DNA from: an uncultured Clostridia bacterium
Lineage (GTDB): Bacteria; Bacillota; Clostridia; Lutisporales; Lutisporaceae
Direction: 5' to 3'
Assembly: GCA_937930535.1 (NCBI GenBank)
Contig: CALGKJ010000030.1
Location: 1 to 63,001, forward strand
Length of the DNA: 63,001 nucleotides
Below the pieces are notes generated by a model that worked only from the letters and a program-made list of their open reading frames with translations, was not told the DNA's origin and searched no databases. Made by a program: the position numbers and the translations under genes. Every line of letters starts with the position of its first letter. The stretch's first letter is position 1. Below, one piece after another: positions 41,921 to 50,811 of the stretch.

Positions 41921-42090
41921 TTTTTTACCTCCTACACTATATTCACTTATAATATACATAATAACCTAATTTATTATGTATTACCAATATAAAATATAAG
42001 TCCAATATTAAATAATTCTATAAATAACTTAAATATCCTTTGATATATATGTCTTTATGAAAAAAAATTTAATAAATAAGCAAAAATAAT

Positions 42091-42126
42091 TATAGAGAAA
42101 CAACTTAAATTAAAGTTGAAACTATA
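42091..42126. repeat. Compact single-hairpin repeat (H2 type)
   Basis: A 36-base element from TATAG to CTATA. The left arm GAGAAACAACTT is intact; the right arm AAGTTGAAAC is shortened. It lies 40 bases upstream of the aldo/keto reductase gene. Confidence 0.6.
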
Positions 42127-42165
42127 TGTTATTTGTAATAAGCTATTTATAAGGAAGGTGATTTA

Positions 42166-43113
42166 ATGCTAAAAAGGTTTTTGGGTAAAACTGGAATACA
42201 AGTAAGTGAGCTTTGCTTTGGTGCATTGCCAATGGGACCTCTTCAAAAAAATCTTGATGGTGATTATTGTGCATCATTAGCAAGTTATGCTTTAAGGAAT
42301 GGAATAAATTTTATTGATACTGCTGAAATGTATAAAACCTACGAGCCTATTCAAAAAGCAATGAAAGAAACTGGTATAAGACCTGTTATTGCATCCAAAT
42401 CCAATAAGAAGACCTATAAGGACATGGAAAATGCAGTAAATGAAGCTCTAACGAAGCTTGATATTGACTATATAGACATATTTCATCTTCATGCTGCCAG
42501 AGAGAGAGAAAACGTATTTGAATTATATTCAGAATCCCTTAGCTGCCTGATGGATTTAAAGGCTCAGGGTAAGATAAGGGCTGTAGGGATTTCTACTCAT
42601 AGTGCTGCCGTAGCTTCAATGGCAGCCGAAAAGGATGATATCGACGTGGTTTTTCCTATAATTAATATATCAGGTCTTGGTATCATTGATGGAAACAGGG
42701 ATGATATGGAAAAAGCTATTAAAAAAATATCACTCTCCGGCAAAGGTGTATATCTTATGAAGGCATTGGCTGGCGGCGGTCTGCTTACAAAGTACTCAGA
42801 AGCTATGGAGTATGCCAGAGGTATTGAAGGCTCTGCTTCCATAGCCTTAGGAATGACGAGCCTTGAAGAAGTAGAGTATAATATAAGATATTTTGATGGT
42901 CATAATGTAAATACCCTTCCCGAAACAAGCTCTATGAAAAAAGCACTGATATTTAAGGCAATCTGTAAAGGCTGCGGCAAGTGCATTTCTGCCTGTCCTA
43001 ATAAAGCCATAATAATTGATGAAGAAAACAAAGCCAATATTGATATAAATATGTGTCTGACATGCGGTTACTGTACTCCTGTATGTCCTGAATTTGCCAT
43101 TAGAGTTGTTTAG
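42166..43113 (+). CDS. Aldo/keto reductase with C-terminal 2[4Fe-4S] ferredoxin domain
   Basis: A 315-residue protein. The first 255 residues are an aldo/keto reductase barrel: GKTGIQVSELCFGALPMG, NFIDTAEMY (catalytic Asp and Tyr), IASKSNKK (catalytic Lys) and DIFHLHAARE (catalytic His position). The last 60 residues contain CKGCGKCISACP and CLTCGYCTPVCP, two complete [4Fe-4S] binding sets. This fusion is common in anaerobic Firmicutes, where electrons may come from ferredoxin rather than only from NADPH. The substrate is unknown. The ribosome binding site is AAGGAAGGTG, and a perfect terminator follows. Confidence 0.92.
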   Translation: MLKRFLGKTGIQVSELCFGALPMGPLQKNLDGDYCASLASYALRNGINFIDTAEMYKTYEPIQKAMKETGIRPVIASKSNKKTYKDMENAVNEALTKLDIDYIDIFHLHAARERENVFELYSESLSCLMDLKAQGKIRAVGISTHSAAVASMAAEKDDIDVVFPIINISGLGIIDGNRDDMEKAIKKISLSGKGVYLMKALAGGGLLTKYSEAMEYARGIEGSASIALGMTSLEEVEYNIRYFDGHNVNTLPETSSMKKALIFKAICKGCGKCISACPNKAIIIDEENKANIDINMCLTCGYCTPVCPEFAIRVV

Positions 43114-43126
43114 CAGTGATATTATG

Positions 43127-43158
43127 AAAGGAATCCCGAAATGTCTTGGGATTCCTTT
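43127..43158 (+). terminator. Terminator after the aldo/keto reductase gene
   Basis: An 11-bp perfect stem (AAAGGAATCCC and complement, loop of 10) followed by Ts. Confidence 0.87.
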
Positions 43159-43184
43159 TCCTTTATCTGAACTAAAGTACATAA

Positions 43185-43242
43185 TATAGAGTTTTTAGCT
43201 TAGAACTTAAATTATTTATAAGCTGGATTATTGATCCCTATA
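43185..43242. repeat. Family C repeat remnant (H4 type)
   Basis: A 58-base element from TATAG to CTATA. The left arm GAGTTTTTAGCTT is intact; the right arm is degraded (AAGCTGGATTATTGATCCC). It lies between the reductase and cls. Confidence 0.55.
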
Positions 43243-43265
43243 ATAGCTTTATATCCAAAATTATG

Positions 43266-44732
43266 TTATAATAAATATGATAGTACCCTTGCTGTAGATT
43301 CAATTAATTTTTTATGTATAGGCGATTCATCATAATACTTTTCATCTATTAAAATACTCTTTTTTAAATCCTCCTCAAATTGCCTTTCAAGCTCTAGTGT
43401 CAGCTCTTCATCGTAGATCACTGCATTAACCTCATAATTCAACAGGTAGCTTCTAATGTCCATATTAGCAGTACCGACAGTACAAATTTTTCCATCCACT
43501 GTTACAACCTTAGAATGTACAAATGAATTCTTATCGTAAAAGTATACTTTAGCACCATATTTTATTAGTTCACGCAAATATGTCTGAGAAGCTTGATACA
43601 CAATAAAATGATCAAATCGCCCGGGAAATAGCAGCTTAATTTCTATACCTCCAAGTGCTGCTACCTTTAAGGCATCCATTATGCTTTCTGTTGGTACAAA
43701 GTATGGTGTCATAATATAAATATGCTTTTCTGCCATGCTTATCATTCTGAATATGCACTGCATAATAGATGGATACTCTGAGTCAGGCCCGCTTAATACA
43801 AGCTGCATTATTTTACCGTTATTATTAGAGCATTGTGGACAATACAAATCATAATCATCCAAAAGAGATGATATGCTTATCTCATCAGGTATACTTTTAC
43901 ATCTTCTAAATACACTGCTTTTATTAGTTTTCTTAATATGTATAAAATCATTTAAAAAGGCTGCTTGCAAAGCTATCACAAAGTCTCCCTTTATCATCAT
44001 GTGTGTATCTCTCCAATATCCTAGTCTGCCCTTGCCAAGATATTCGTCCCCAATATTCATACCTCCAAGAAAGCCGACTTTGCCGTCAATTACTACAATT
44101 TTTCTATGGTTTCTGTAATTGATCTGCGTATTTATATGTCTAAGCAGAGGGGCAAGAAAATATGAATAATTAACAAGGTCTACACCTGCCGCTTTAAGCT
44201 GCCTTATATAACTTCTTTTCAGTTTTATAGAGCCTACCTTATCATATATGAATCTTACTGTTACTCCTTCAGCAGCTTTTTTTACTAAAATGTCCTTTAT
44301 TTCATTACCGATTGTATCGCTTTTTACTATAAAGTATTCCATATGTATGTGATGCTTTGCTTTTTTTAACTGCTCCTTCAATTGTTTAAATTTATCTACA
44401 CCGTCATTGAAAATTGTTACCTCATTATTAGCAAAAACGGGGGAATCGCTGTTTTTAGCCAGCAGCTCCAATAAAGGCAGTAATTCAGGATCTTTGACAG
44501 TCTTTAAATAGCTATCCAGCATAAATTTTGCATCTGCCGAAAATCCATTGTTCAATTTATGCTTTTTCCAATTCCGACCTATAAAAAGATATAATAATAT
44601 ACCTAAAGGCGGCAGGAGGGCAAATATCAGAAGCCACGCTATTGTCTTTTCTGGGGTGCGTCTCTCTAATACCAATATTACAACCAACACCAGTGAGTTT
44701 ATCAAGAGCAGCCAATCAATAAATAGTTTCAC
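43266..44732 (-). CDS. cls: Cardiolipin synthase
   Basis: A 488-residue membrane enzyme with a GTG start behind GGAGTG. Two N-terminal transmembrane helices (about 5-25 and 34-54) precede two phospholipase D motifs H-x-K-x4-D: INYRNHRKIVVIDGKVG near 215-231 and FVHSKVVTVDGKICTVG near 395-411. It joins two phosphatidylglycerols into cardiolipin and glycerol. With pgsA at 27742-28278 it covers the end of anionic phospholipid synthesis. Length and motif spacing are normal. Confidence 0.94.
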   Translation of the reverse strand: MKLFIDWLLLINSLVLVVILVLERRTPEKTIAWLLIFALLPPLGILLYLFIGRNWKKHKLNNGFSADAKFMLDSYLKTVKDPELLPLLELLAKNSDSPVFANNEVTIFNDGVDKFKQLKEQLKKAKHHIHMEYFIVKSDTIGNEIKDILVKKAAEGVTVRFIYDKVGSIKLKRSYIRQLKAAGVDLVNYSYFLAPLLRHINTQINYRNHRKIVVIDGKVGFLGGMNIGDEYLGKGRLGYWRDTHMMIKGDFVIALQAAFLNDFIHIKKTNKSSVFRRCKSIPDEISISSLLDDYDLYCPQCSNNNGKIMQLVLSGPDSEYPSIMQCIFRMISMAEKHIYIMTPYFVPTESIMDALKVAALGGIEIKLLFPGRFDHFIVYQASQTYLRELIKYGAKVYFYDKNSFVHSKVVTVDGKICTVGTANMDIRSYLLNYEVNAVIYDEELTLELERQFEEDLKKSILIDEKYYDESPIHKKLIESTARVLSYLL

Positions 44733-44753
44733 AAAATCACTCCATTAAGTCTA

Positions 44754-44781
44754 TATAGTATCAAAAGCTAAAAACCCTATA
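44754..44781. repeat. Family C repeat remnant
   Basis: A 28-base piece bounded by TATAG and CTATA that holds AAGCTAAAAACCC, one arm of H4, without its partner. Confidence 0.5.
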
Positions 44782-45004
44782 TCAAATAGCTTTAATACTT
44801 TAATTATAAAATTATCTTTCTATAAATGATACCAGTTTTTATAATATAAAACCATTTATTTGCACAAAATATTCAGATAAATGTATATGCTGTGTGGATT
44901 TTTTCAATTATTTGCTTTCAGCCATATATAACAGCTTACTACATTCTGATTATATAGGGGGTTTATCACTATTTATATAGCTTACTCATATTTTTCAAAT
45001 AATA

Positions 45005-45212
45005 TATAGCTAAGACACTTTAAAGTTGAAAATATTTTTCAACTAAAAGTCTCTAAGCTCTTTGGGAGAAACAACTTGAAATATTAGATTATGAAGTTGT
45101 TTCTCTATATAGCTAAGACACTTTAAAGTTGAAAATATTTTTTATATAAAAGTCTTTAAGCTCTTTGGGAGAACAAACTAGAAATTTATAACTATGAAGT
45201 TGTTTCTCTATA
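45005..45212. repeat. Family A modular repeat, tandem dimer (two units of 103-105 bp)
   Basis: The element runs from TATAG (45005-45009) to CTATA (45208-45212). Unit 1 (45005-45107) is H1 then H2; unit 2 starts with TATAG at 45108 and repeats the same order, with more mismatches in its H1 loop side and a changed H2 left arm (GAGAACAAACT). It occupies much of the 578-base gap between cls and the patatin gene; the flanks are AT-rich and otherwise featureless. Confidence 0.88.
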
Positions 45213-45310
45213 ACAGTTCTCCTCTATCGTGAATATAATGCTAATTAAAGGTTATATAAAATGGCATGGACATTTGAATGCATCCTTAAAAATTTTTGTG
45301 AGGTGATATG

Positions 45311-46606
45311 ATGAATGGATATGGATTAGTATTAGGCGGCGGCGGTGCAAAGGGCAGCTACGAAATTGGTGTCTGGAAAGCACTAAAAGAACTGAACATA
45401 CCAATAGCCGCCATTTCAGGAACTTCTGTAGGAGCTCTTAATGGAGCGATTATGGTACAAGATGAGTTTGATACAGCTTATCAGCTATGGACCAGTATTT
45501 GCATTCAAGACATAATAAAAATGGATAACCCTTCCGCTTTTGACAGTAAAAAGTTTAGCCCTCGTGAAATTACAATAATTATAAAAAATATAATGGATAA
45601 TGGCGGACTTGATGTTACCCCCTTAAAGGAACTGGTAAAAAAGTACATAAACGAAGAAAAAATCCGAAAATCCCCTATTGATTTTGGTTTGGTTACGTTC
45701 TCTATATCTGAGCTTAAGCCTCATATAGCCTATAAAAATGATATTCCGGCCGGAAAATTAACAGAGTTTTTAATTGCCAGCTCATGCTTTCCTCTCTTTA
45801 AGCCTTATGAGATAAATAATAAAAAATATATAGATGGCGGAATTTATGATAATCTGCCTGTATCCGTAATTAGCTCTAAAGGTATAAAGGATATTATTGT
45901 AGTGGATGTGTCTGGTATAGGACGAGTTAGAAAGGTTGCAAATAAAGACTTAAACCTTGTATACATAAAAAATTCTGAATTTCTTGGAAAGACTTTCTTT
46001 TTCGAAAAGGAAGCCTGTATAAGGAACATGAGAATAGGTTATCTTGATACCATGAAGGCATTTAAAAAGCTTATGGGCAAACGATACTATATTTACAATT
46101 ACAAAAGCAGCAAGCTGTTATACCCCTTAACCAATTGTGAAATCAATCTGCTTGAGGGCGTATTTAATCTTAAAAGGGATGTGTTATCAGCTGGCAAGCT
46201 TACTAATTATAATATCTTTAGAACTGTATACAACTATATTGACGGAAAGCTTGATCCAAGTACTGCTGTGTATGCCTTAATTGAAATAACGGCTGAAGTA
46301 CTTGGTATAGATAGACTAAAGCCTTACAATTGGGATGAACTAGCTGACAGCATATTACAAAGATATGAAGAAATTAAGAATAGCTCAAGCTTTAACAGCA
46401 GTATAGTCAATATCAAAAGCTCAATATTCAGCAAAAACAATGCAAGAATAGATACAATAGATAACAAGCATTTAGTAGCATATCTTACTTCCTTAGATAA
46501 TAAGGACATAAACTTAAATAATTTCGGAAAGCTTATTGCCGTATTCTCTCCTAAAACATGTATTGCTTGCATATTTCTTAGTATTCTATTAAGAAGAGCA
46601 GCTTAA
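45311..46606 (+). CDS. Patatin-like phospholipase
   Basis: I take the second ATG, at 45311, because it is 5 bases behind GAGGTG; the first ATG leaves 2. The 431-residue protein starts YGLVLGGGGAKGSYEIGVW (oxyanion hole GGGxKG), followed by ISGTSVGALNG (nucleophile Ser in GxSxG) and YIDGGIYDNLPV (catalytic Asp, DGG). This is the complete Ser-Asp dyad of the patatin/RssA family, which hydrolyses acyl chains from lipids. The last 180 residues are a helical region absent from small bacterial patatins, function unknown. No signal peptide. Confidence 0.9.
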   Translation: MNGYGLVLGGGGAKGSYEIGVWKALKELNIPIAAISGTSVGALNGAIMVQDEFDTAYQLWTSICIQDIIKMDNPSAFDSKKFSPREITIIIKNIMDNGGLDVTPLKELVKKYINEEKIRKSPIDFGLVTFSISELKPHIAYKNDIPAGKLTEFLIASSCFPLFKPYEINNKKYIDGGIYDNLPVSVISSKGIKDIIVVDVSGIGRVRKVANKDLNLVYIKNSEFLGKTFFFEKEACIRNMRIGYLDTMKAFKKLMGKRYYIYNYKSSKLLYPLTNCEINLLEGVFNLKRDVLSAGKLTNYNIFRTVYNYIDGKLDPSTAVYALIEITAEVLGIDRLKPYNWDELADSILQRYEEIKNSSSFNSSIVNIKSSIFSKNNARIDTIDNKHLVAYLTSLDNKDINLNNFGKLIAVFSPKTCIACIFLSILLRRAA

Positions 46607-46636
46607 GAATTACTATCAAGTTCTTAAGCTGCTCTT
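46594..46636. terminator. Bidirectional terminator between patatin and MFS genes
   Basis: AAGAGCAGCTTAAGAA (46594-46609) and its complement (46621-46636) form a 16-bp perfect stem with loop of 11 and a T-run; the patatin stop codon is inside the left arm. Confidence 0.88.
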
Positions 46637-46667
46637 TTCACGCAAAGTATGAGTAAAAAATATTTTG

Positions 46668-47927
46668 CTATAAATCCAAAGTGACGCTCACGCTTTTTCT
46701 GCCTCTGATAAAAAATGCTGCACTTCCTATAAGTCTTAGAACAGCACATACGGCTAGTGCTATATAGATGTTACTATAATCTAGTATTAGCCCGCCTGCC
46801 AGTGGTGCAATAAATAAAGTAAAATTAGTAAGTGTGGAATGTACTGCTACGTATATTATTCTATTCTTTTCAGGTGCTGCCTCAAGCAGGGAATTAAGTA
46901 TAACAGTAACAATACCAGAAGTAAAGTATCCCATAATAAGTCCCGAAAGAGTCAAAACGTAAAGATTCGAGGATAAAATGTATAGTATAGGCGTTACAGC
47001 CATCCCCAGTGTTGCTAATGCAATTGCAAAGGGGTTTCCATTTCTATTTATTATTCTATTCCAGGAATTAAAGCTGAAAAACATAACAATGCCAGAAGTA
47101 ACACCTAGTATTGTAATCCAGGTCTCATCAGCATGCAGATACTTTATCTGGTATATACTAAATAAAGGCCACCCAAACTGCCAGGCAAAGTGAAATATAA
47201 GAGAACATAAAAGAAATTTTGTGTATACTTTATTTTTCAGAATTTCCTTCAGTACTTTTATAAATTCAATTTTCTCACTTTGTACCCTTTCTTCTTCTTT
47301 AATTTTGTAAAATGCTGCTATTTCAAATATTCCAACTACGAAAGCTGCTGTAAAAAACACTTGGTATATTAACATGGCTTTTCCGGTGGTAGTCCCTATC
47401 AGCTTAATTATCTGCCCTAGTAAAAGCAGTGAAATAAAGCTTATAAATTGAGAATACTTGTTTTTAGAGGTAATTGCCAAGGTTCGGTTCTTACCCTTAA
47501 AAACATCCCCCGAAAAGCTCTGCATTGCAGTATTAAAAACCGACTCAGGGAAATTCATCAAACTGGAAATCAATACAAATATAGCTGGCTGATATTTTAT
47601 AGGGGCTAGGGGAACTAAGGCGAAGCTTAGAATAAAAACTCGACTTAAAAAGGTAAAAAATGATATGATTAATTTTTTATTTGCCGCTCTGCTCATCATA
47701 AGCACGCCGGGTATAACTGCAAAAACCGCTATTAAGCCCGGCAGGGAATTATATAGGGAGAAATGGAATTCTGTACCGTTTATTCTATCAAGAAATTTCT
47801 GTGCAAAAGGCTTATAAAGGTTTGTTACTAATGTAAATAGTATTCCATTCAATACAAAATATTTTAAATTGCTTTCAAATAAGGATTTGACATTCTCCAC
47901 ATTTCTTTTCGGTTTCAGCCGTATCAT
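46668..47927 (-). CDS. Major facilitator superfamily transporter
   Basis: I choose the ATG at 47927, with GTGGGG 7 bases upstream; an earlier in-frame ATG has no site. The 419-residue protein has about twelve transmembrane helices in two halves. A central charged loop (YKIKEEERVQSEKIEFIKVL) follows helix six. It lies 58 bases behind a MarR gene on the same strand, which suggests a drug or metabolite exporter controlled by that regulator. The substrate is unknown. The motif-A loop between helices 2 and 3 (RAANKKLIISF) is poorly conserved. Confidence 0.83.
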   Translation of the reverse strand: MIRLKPKRNVENVKSLFESNLKYFVLNGILFTLVTNLYKPFAQKFLDRINGTEFHFSLYNSLPGLIAVFAVIPGVLMMSRAANKKLIISFFTFLSRVFILSFALVPLAPIKYQPAIFVLISSLMNFPESVFNTAMQSFSGDVFKGKNRTLAITSKNKYSQFISFISLLLLGQIIKLIGTTTGKAMLIYQVFFTAAFVVGIFEIAAFYKIKEEERVQSEKIEFIKVLKEILKNKVYTKFLLCSLIFHFAWQFGWPLFSIYQIKYLHADETWITILGVTSGIVMFFSFNSWNRIINRNGNPFAIALATLGMAVTPILYILSSNLYVLTLSGLIMGYFTSGIVTVILNSLLEAAPEKNRIIYVAVHSTLTNFTLFIAPLAGGLILDYSNIYIALAVCAVLRLIGSAAFFIRGRKSVSVTLDL

Positions 47928-47985
47928 AACGTTACCCCACAATCAAAATAAAAAAATTTAGCTTAACAGATTTCTCATAAAGCTG

Positions 47986-48420
47986 TTAGACGATATTATT
48001 TACCAAAATCTCCAAATACTGAATAAATTTCTCCTTGTCACTATCAGGCATTTGCAAAAGCAATTCGTCTAAGTATTGGCATCTTCTGCTGATTACTTCA
48101 CTGATAAGTATGTTACCTTTTTCCTCTACTTTGATTTTCACTGCTCTCCTATCCTGAGTATCTCTTATTCTTGTAACAAGCATGTTCTTTTCCATCCTGT
48201 CTAATAAATCAGTGATAGTACTTGGAGCAAGGTATAGCTTTGAGCTTAACTCGCTTACAGTCATTTCTCCATATTGTATTAGAAACTGTAAAGCATTAAA
48301 CTGAGGTGGAGTAATATCAAAATCCTGTAATATCTCTCTCCCCTTTTGCCTGATATTAAAGCATGCGGTTCTAAGCAAAATTTCTATCCTTTGTATCTTA
48401 TCTTGGTTATTTCCAGACAA
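47986..48420 (-). CDS. MarR family transcriptional regulator
   Basis: A 144-residue protein with a TTG start behind GGGGGG. The winged helix-turn-helix shows PPQFNALQFLIQYGEMTVSEL (helices 2-3) and LYLAPSTITDLLDRMEKNML (recognition helix), then RDTQDRRAVKIKVEEKG, the MarR wing with its typical D-x-R-R. N- and C-terminal helices form the dimer. It is the first gene of a probable operon with the MFS transporter and likely represses it and itself, releasing on ligand binding. Its promoter is well defined at 48471-48499. Confidence 0.92.
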   Translation of the reverse strand: MSGNNQDKIQRIEILLRTACFNIRQKGREILQDFDITPPQFNALQFLIQYGEMTVSELSSKLYLAPSTITDLLDRMEKNMLVTRIRDTQDRRAVKIKVEEKGNILISEVISRRCQYLDELLLQMPDSDKEKFIQYLEILVNNIV

Positions 48421-48470
48421 AGCTTCGCCCCCCTAATTATGCCAGTCTAATATGTTTCGTCTCTCTAATT

Positions 48471-48499
48471 ATTATACAATCCAACATTCTGTTAGTCAA
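48471..48499 (-). promoter_or_regulatory. SigA-type promoter of the marR-MFS operon
   Basis: On the minus strand TTGACT (48494-48499) and TATAAT (48471-48476) are 17 bases apart and lie 51 bases before the TTG start. TTAGTC near the -35 and GACTGG further down may be part of an operator, but no clean palindrome is seen. Confidence 0.7.
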
Positions 48500-48538
48500 T
48501 ACAAAGGAAAATAGGTTTCAGGCAAGCTGTGTATAATC

Positions 48539-48566
48539 TTGACATTTCCATGCTATGTTTTATAAT
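48539..48566 (+). promoter_or_regulatory. SigA-type promoter of htpG
   Basis: A perfect TTGACA (48539-48544) and a perfect TATAAT (48561-48566) are 16 bases apart. This leaves a leader of about 130 bases before htpG. No CIRCE element is present, so heat control by HrcA is not indicated. Confidence 0.72.
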
Positions 48567-48660
48567 ATAAATGCGACATTTATTTTAATATGAAAATAAA
48601 GCTGCGTCTGTCTAGGGTCACTTCCTGAGACTTGCTTTCTTTTCATTGATTGCTGATATA

Positions 48661-48681
48661 AAGTTGGGTAGACCAACTTTA
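48661..48681 (+). promoter_or_regulatory. Hairpin in the htpG leader
   Basis: AAAGTTGG / CCAACTTT, an 8-bp perfect stem with a 5-base loop, ends 11 bases before the AGGAGGG ribosome binding site. It could affect mRNA stability, thermosensing or factor binding. Confidence 0.5.
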
Positions 48682-48704
48682 AATACAGGTTAGGAGGGTT
48701 ACTT

Positions 48705-50582
48705 ATGCATAGGGAAAATGGTAACATTGAGATTCATTCTGAAAATATTTTTCCTATTATCAAAAAATGGCTTTATTCTGACAAGGATATATTTGTCAGA
48801 GAGCTTATTAGTAATGGATGTGATGCTATCAGCAAATTGAAGCGTCTATCTTCAATAGGGGAAGCAAATATCTCAGAAGATGAACATTTCAGTGTTAAAG
48901 TATCAATTAACAAAGACAATAACACAATCAAGTTTATTGACAATGGAATAGGAATGACAGCAGAGGAAGTAAAAAAGTATATAAATCAAGTTGCATTTTC
49001 AGGTGCTGAAGATTTTATCTCTCTTTATAAGGACAAAATGGATGAGCAGAATCAAATAATCGGTCATTTTGGACTAGGCTTTTATTCTTCATTTATGGTA
49101 TCAGAAAAGGTGCAGATCGATACACTTTCATATCAAGAAGGTGCAGAAGCTGTAAAATGGACATGTCTTGGCGGCACAGAGTTTGAGCTGGAAGCTTCCG
49201 ATTTGTCTCAAAGGGGTACTACAGTAACACTTTACATAGACAAGGACAATACAGAGTTTTTAGATGAATATAAGCTTAGAGAAATAATTAAGAAACACTG
49301 TGCTTTCTTACCCACTGAGATTTATCTCGAGGATGAAAGCAAGGTTGAAGAAGCTAAAGACGATGAAAATAAAAAGGATCCAACGCCATTAAACAATCCC
49401 AACCCATTATGGAATAAAAACCCAAAGGATTGTACTGACGAGGAGTATAAATCGTTTTACCGTGAAGTGTTCCATGACTATAATGAACCTCTATTCTGGA
49501 TTCATTTGTTTGTGGATTACCCCTTCAACCTAAAGGGAATACTTTATTTCCCAAGGTTTAAGCATGAGTTTGATGCCAGCGAAGGACAAATAAAGCTATT
49601 TAACAATCAAGTGTTTGTAGCAGATAATATAAAAGAAGTAATACCTGAGTTCTTGATATTGTTAAAGGGTGTAATTGACTGCGCGGATCTGCCATTAAAT
49701 GTATCAAGAAGCTTCCTGCAAAAAGATAAGGATATAGCTAAAATTTCCAAGCATATCAGCAAAAAAGTTGCAGATAAGCTTACTGAGCTGTTTACCAATG
49801 AAAGAGAAAGGTATAACAATCTATGGAGTGATATAAATACCTTTATAAAATATGGCTGTTTGCGTGATGAGAAATTCTACGAGAAGGTTAAGGATATTTT
49901 AATTTATAAAAATCTAAACGATGAATTTGTTACATTACCGCAGTACCTTGAAAAATATCAGGAAAATGAAGAGAAAAAGGTATTTTATATAACTGATGAA
50001 AAGCAACAATCACAGTACATAAGATTATTTAAAGAAAATAATCTTGATGCCATAATGCTTTCATCTACAATCGACAGTCATTTTATCAACTATTTAGAAA
50101 TGCATGAAAAGGGAGTTAAATTCCTGAGAATAGATTCTGATTTATCTGAGAGCTTAAAGGATACTAACATTGAGAATTCTATAGTTAATGATGAAAATAA
50201 AGATTATTTCGAGAAGCTGTTTAGGTCTGCTCTGGAAAATGAAAAGCTTAATATTAAACTTGAAAATCTGAAATCCAGTGACTTACCAGCTATGGTACTG
50301 CTTTCCGAGCATACAAGAAGAATGCAGGAATACAGTGCTTCCTTTGGCGGTGCAGGCTTTATGTGGGGCTCACCTGACGATCAAAGTCTTGTATTAAATG
50401 CTAGTAACAGTCTGGTTAAGAACCTGCTGGAGCTTAAAGATAATAATGATAAAGTTGAGGACATAAAGCTTATATGTCAGCATATTTATGACTTAGCTAT
50501 GCTGGGACATAAACAGCTTGATGTAGATTCCATGTCGAAATTTATTCAAAGAAACTATAGCATATTAATGAAGCTAGTGTAA
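48705..50582 (+). CDS. htpG: Hsp90 chaperone HtpG
   Basis: A 625-residue GHKL-ATPase chaperone. The N-terminal domain has VRELISNGCDAISKL (catalytic Glu and Mg-binding Asn), IDNGIGMTAEEV and GHFGLGFYSSFMV (lid and ATP glycines). The middle domain shows LNVSRSFLQKDKDI with the conserved Arg that contacts ATP. The C-terminal dimerisation part is complete, and the length is normal. NGCDA replaces the very common NASDA, and LSEHTRRMQEY occurs where most HtpGs have a related PxxLERIL-type stretch. It is a single-gene unit with a strong promoter and a terminator. Confidence 0.95.
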   Translation: MHRENGNIEIHSENIFPIIKKWLYSDKDIFVRELISNGCDAISKLKRLSSIGEANISEDEHFSVKVSINKDNNTIKFIDNGIGMTAEEVKKYINQVAFSGAEDFISLYKDKMDEQNQIIGHFGLGFYSSFMVSEKVQIDTLSYQEGAEAVKWTCLGGTEFELEASDLSQRGTTVTLYIDKDNTEFLDEYKLREIIKKHCAFLPTEIYLEDESKVEEAKDDENKKDPTPLNNPNPLWNKNPKDCTDEEYKSFYREVFHDYNEPLFWIHLFVDYPFNLKGILYFPRFKHEFDASEGQIKLFNNQVFVADNIKEVIPEFLILLKGVIDCADLPLNVSRSFLQKDKDIAKISKHISKKVADKLTELFTNERERYNNLWSDINTFIKYGCLRDEKFYEKVKDILIYKNLNDEFVTLPQYLEKYQENEEKKVFYITDEKQQSQYIRLFKENNLDAIMLSSTIDSHFINYLEMHEKGVKFLRIDSDLSESLKDTNIENSIVNDENKDYFEKLFRSALENEKLNIKLENLKSSDLPAMVLLSEHTRRMQEYSASFGGAGFMWGSPDDQSLVLNASNSLVKNLLELKDNNDKVEDIKLICQHIYDLAMLGHKQLDVDSMSKFIQRNYSILMKLV

Positions 50583-50587
50583 TAATA

Positions 50588-50628
50588 AATAGCAAGTAGG
50601 ACATATTATTATGAACCTACTTGCTATT
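50588..50628 (+). terminator. Terminator after htpG
   Basis: A 13-bp perfect stem (AATAGCAAGTAGG and complement) with a 15-base loop. Confidence 0.82.
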
Positions 50629-50811
50629 ATGCTATTAGTATATGTATAATCATTATTATATACACTCTTGATAAACTTACTTACTTTTTATAAAAACATA
50701 TTTCACATTTGCAAGTTTTTGGATTATAATATACTTATATACCTTAATAAACGCTTTAGATTCGCCTAACATATCATGAGCACTTTTAAAGTTACAGGGG
50801 GAGGTGATAAT

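Noticed and set aside
45005-45212. Repeats possibly forming a CRISPR array
   Set aside because: Units are adjoining and palindromic, with no unique spacers of constant length, and no cas gene is present.
48421-48704. CIRCE heat-shock operator upstream of htpG
   Set aside because: The inverted repeat TTAGCACTC-N9-GAGTGCTAA was looked for and is absent; only an unrelated 8-bp hairpin is present.
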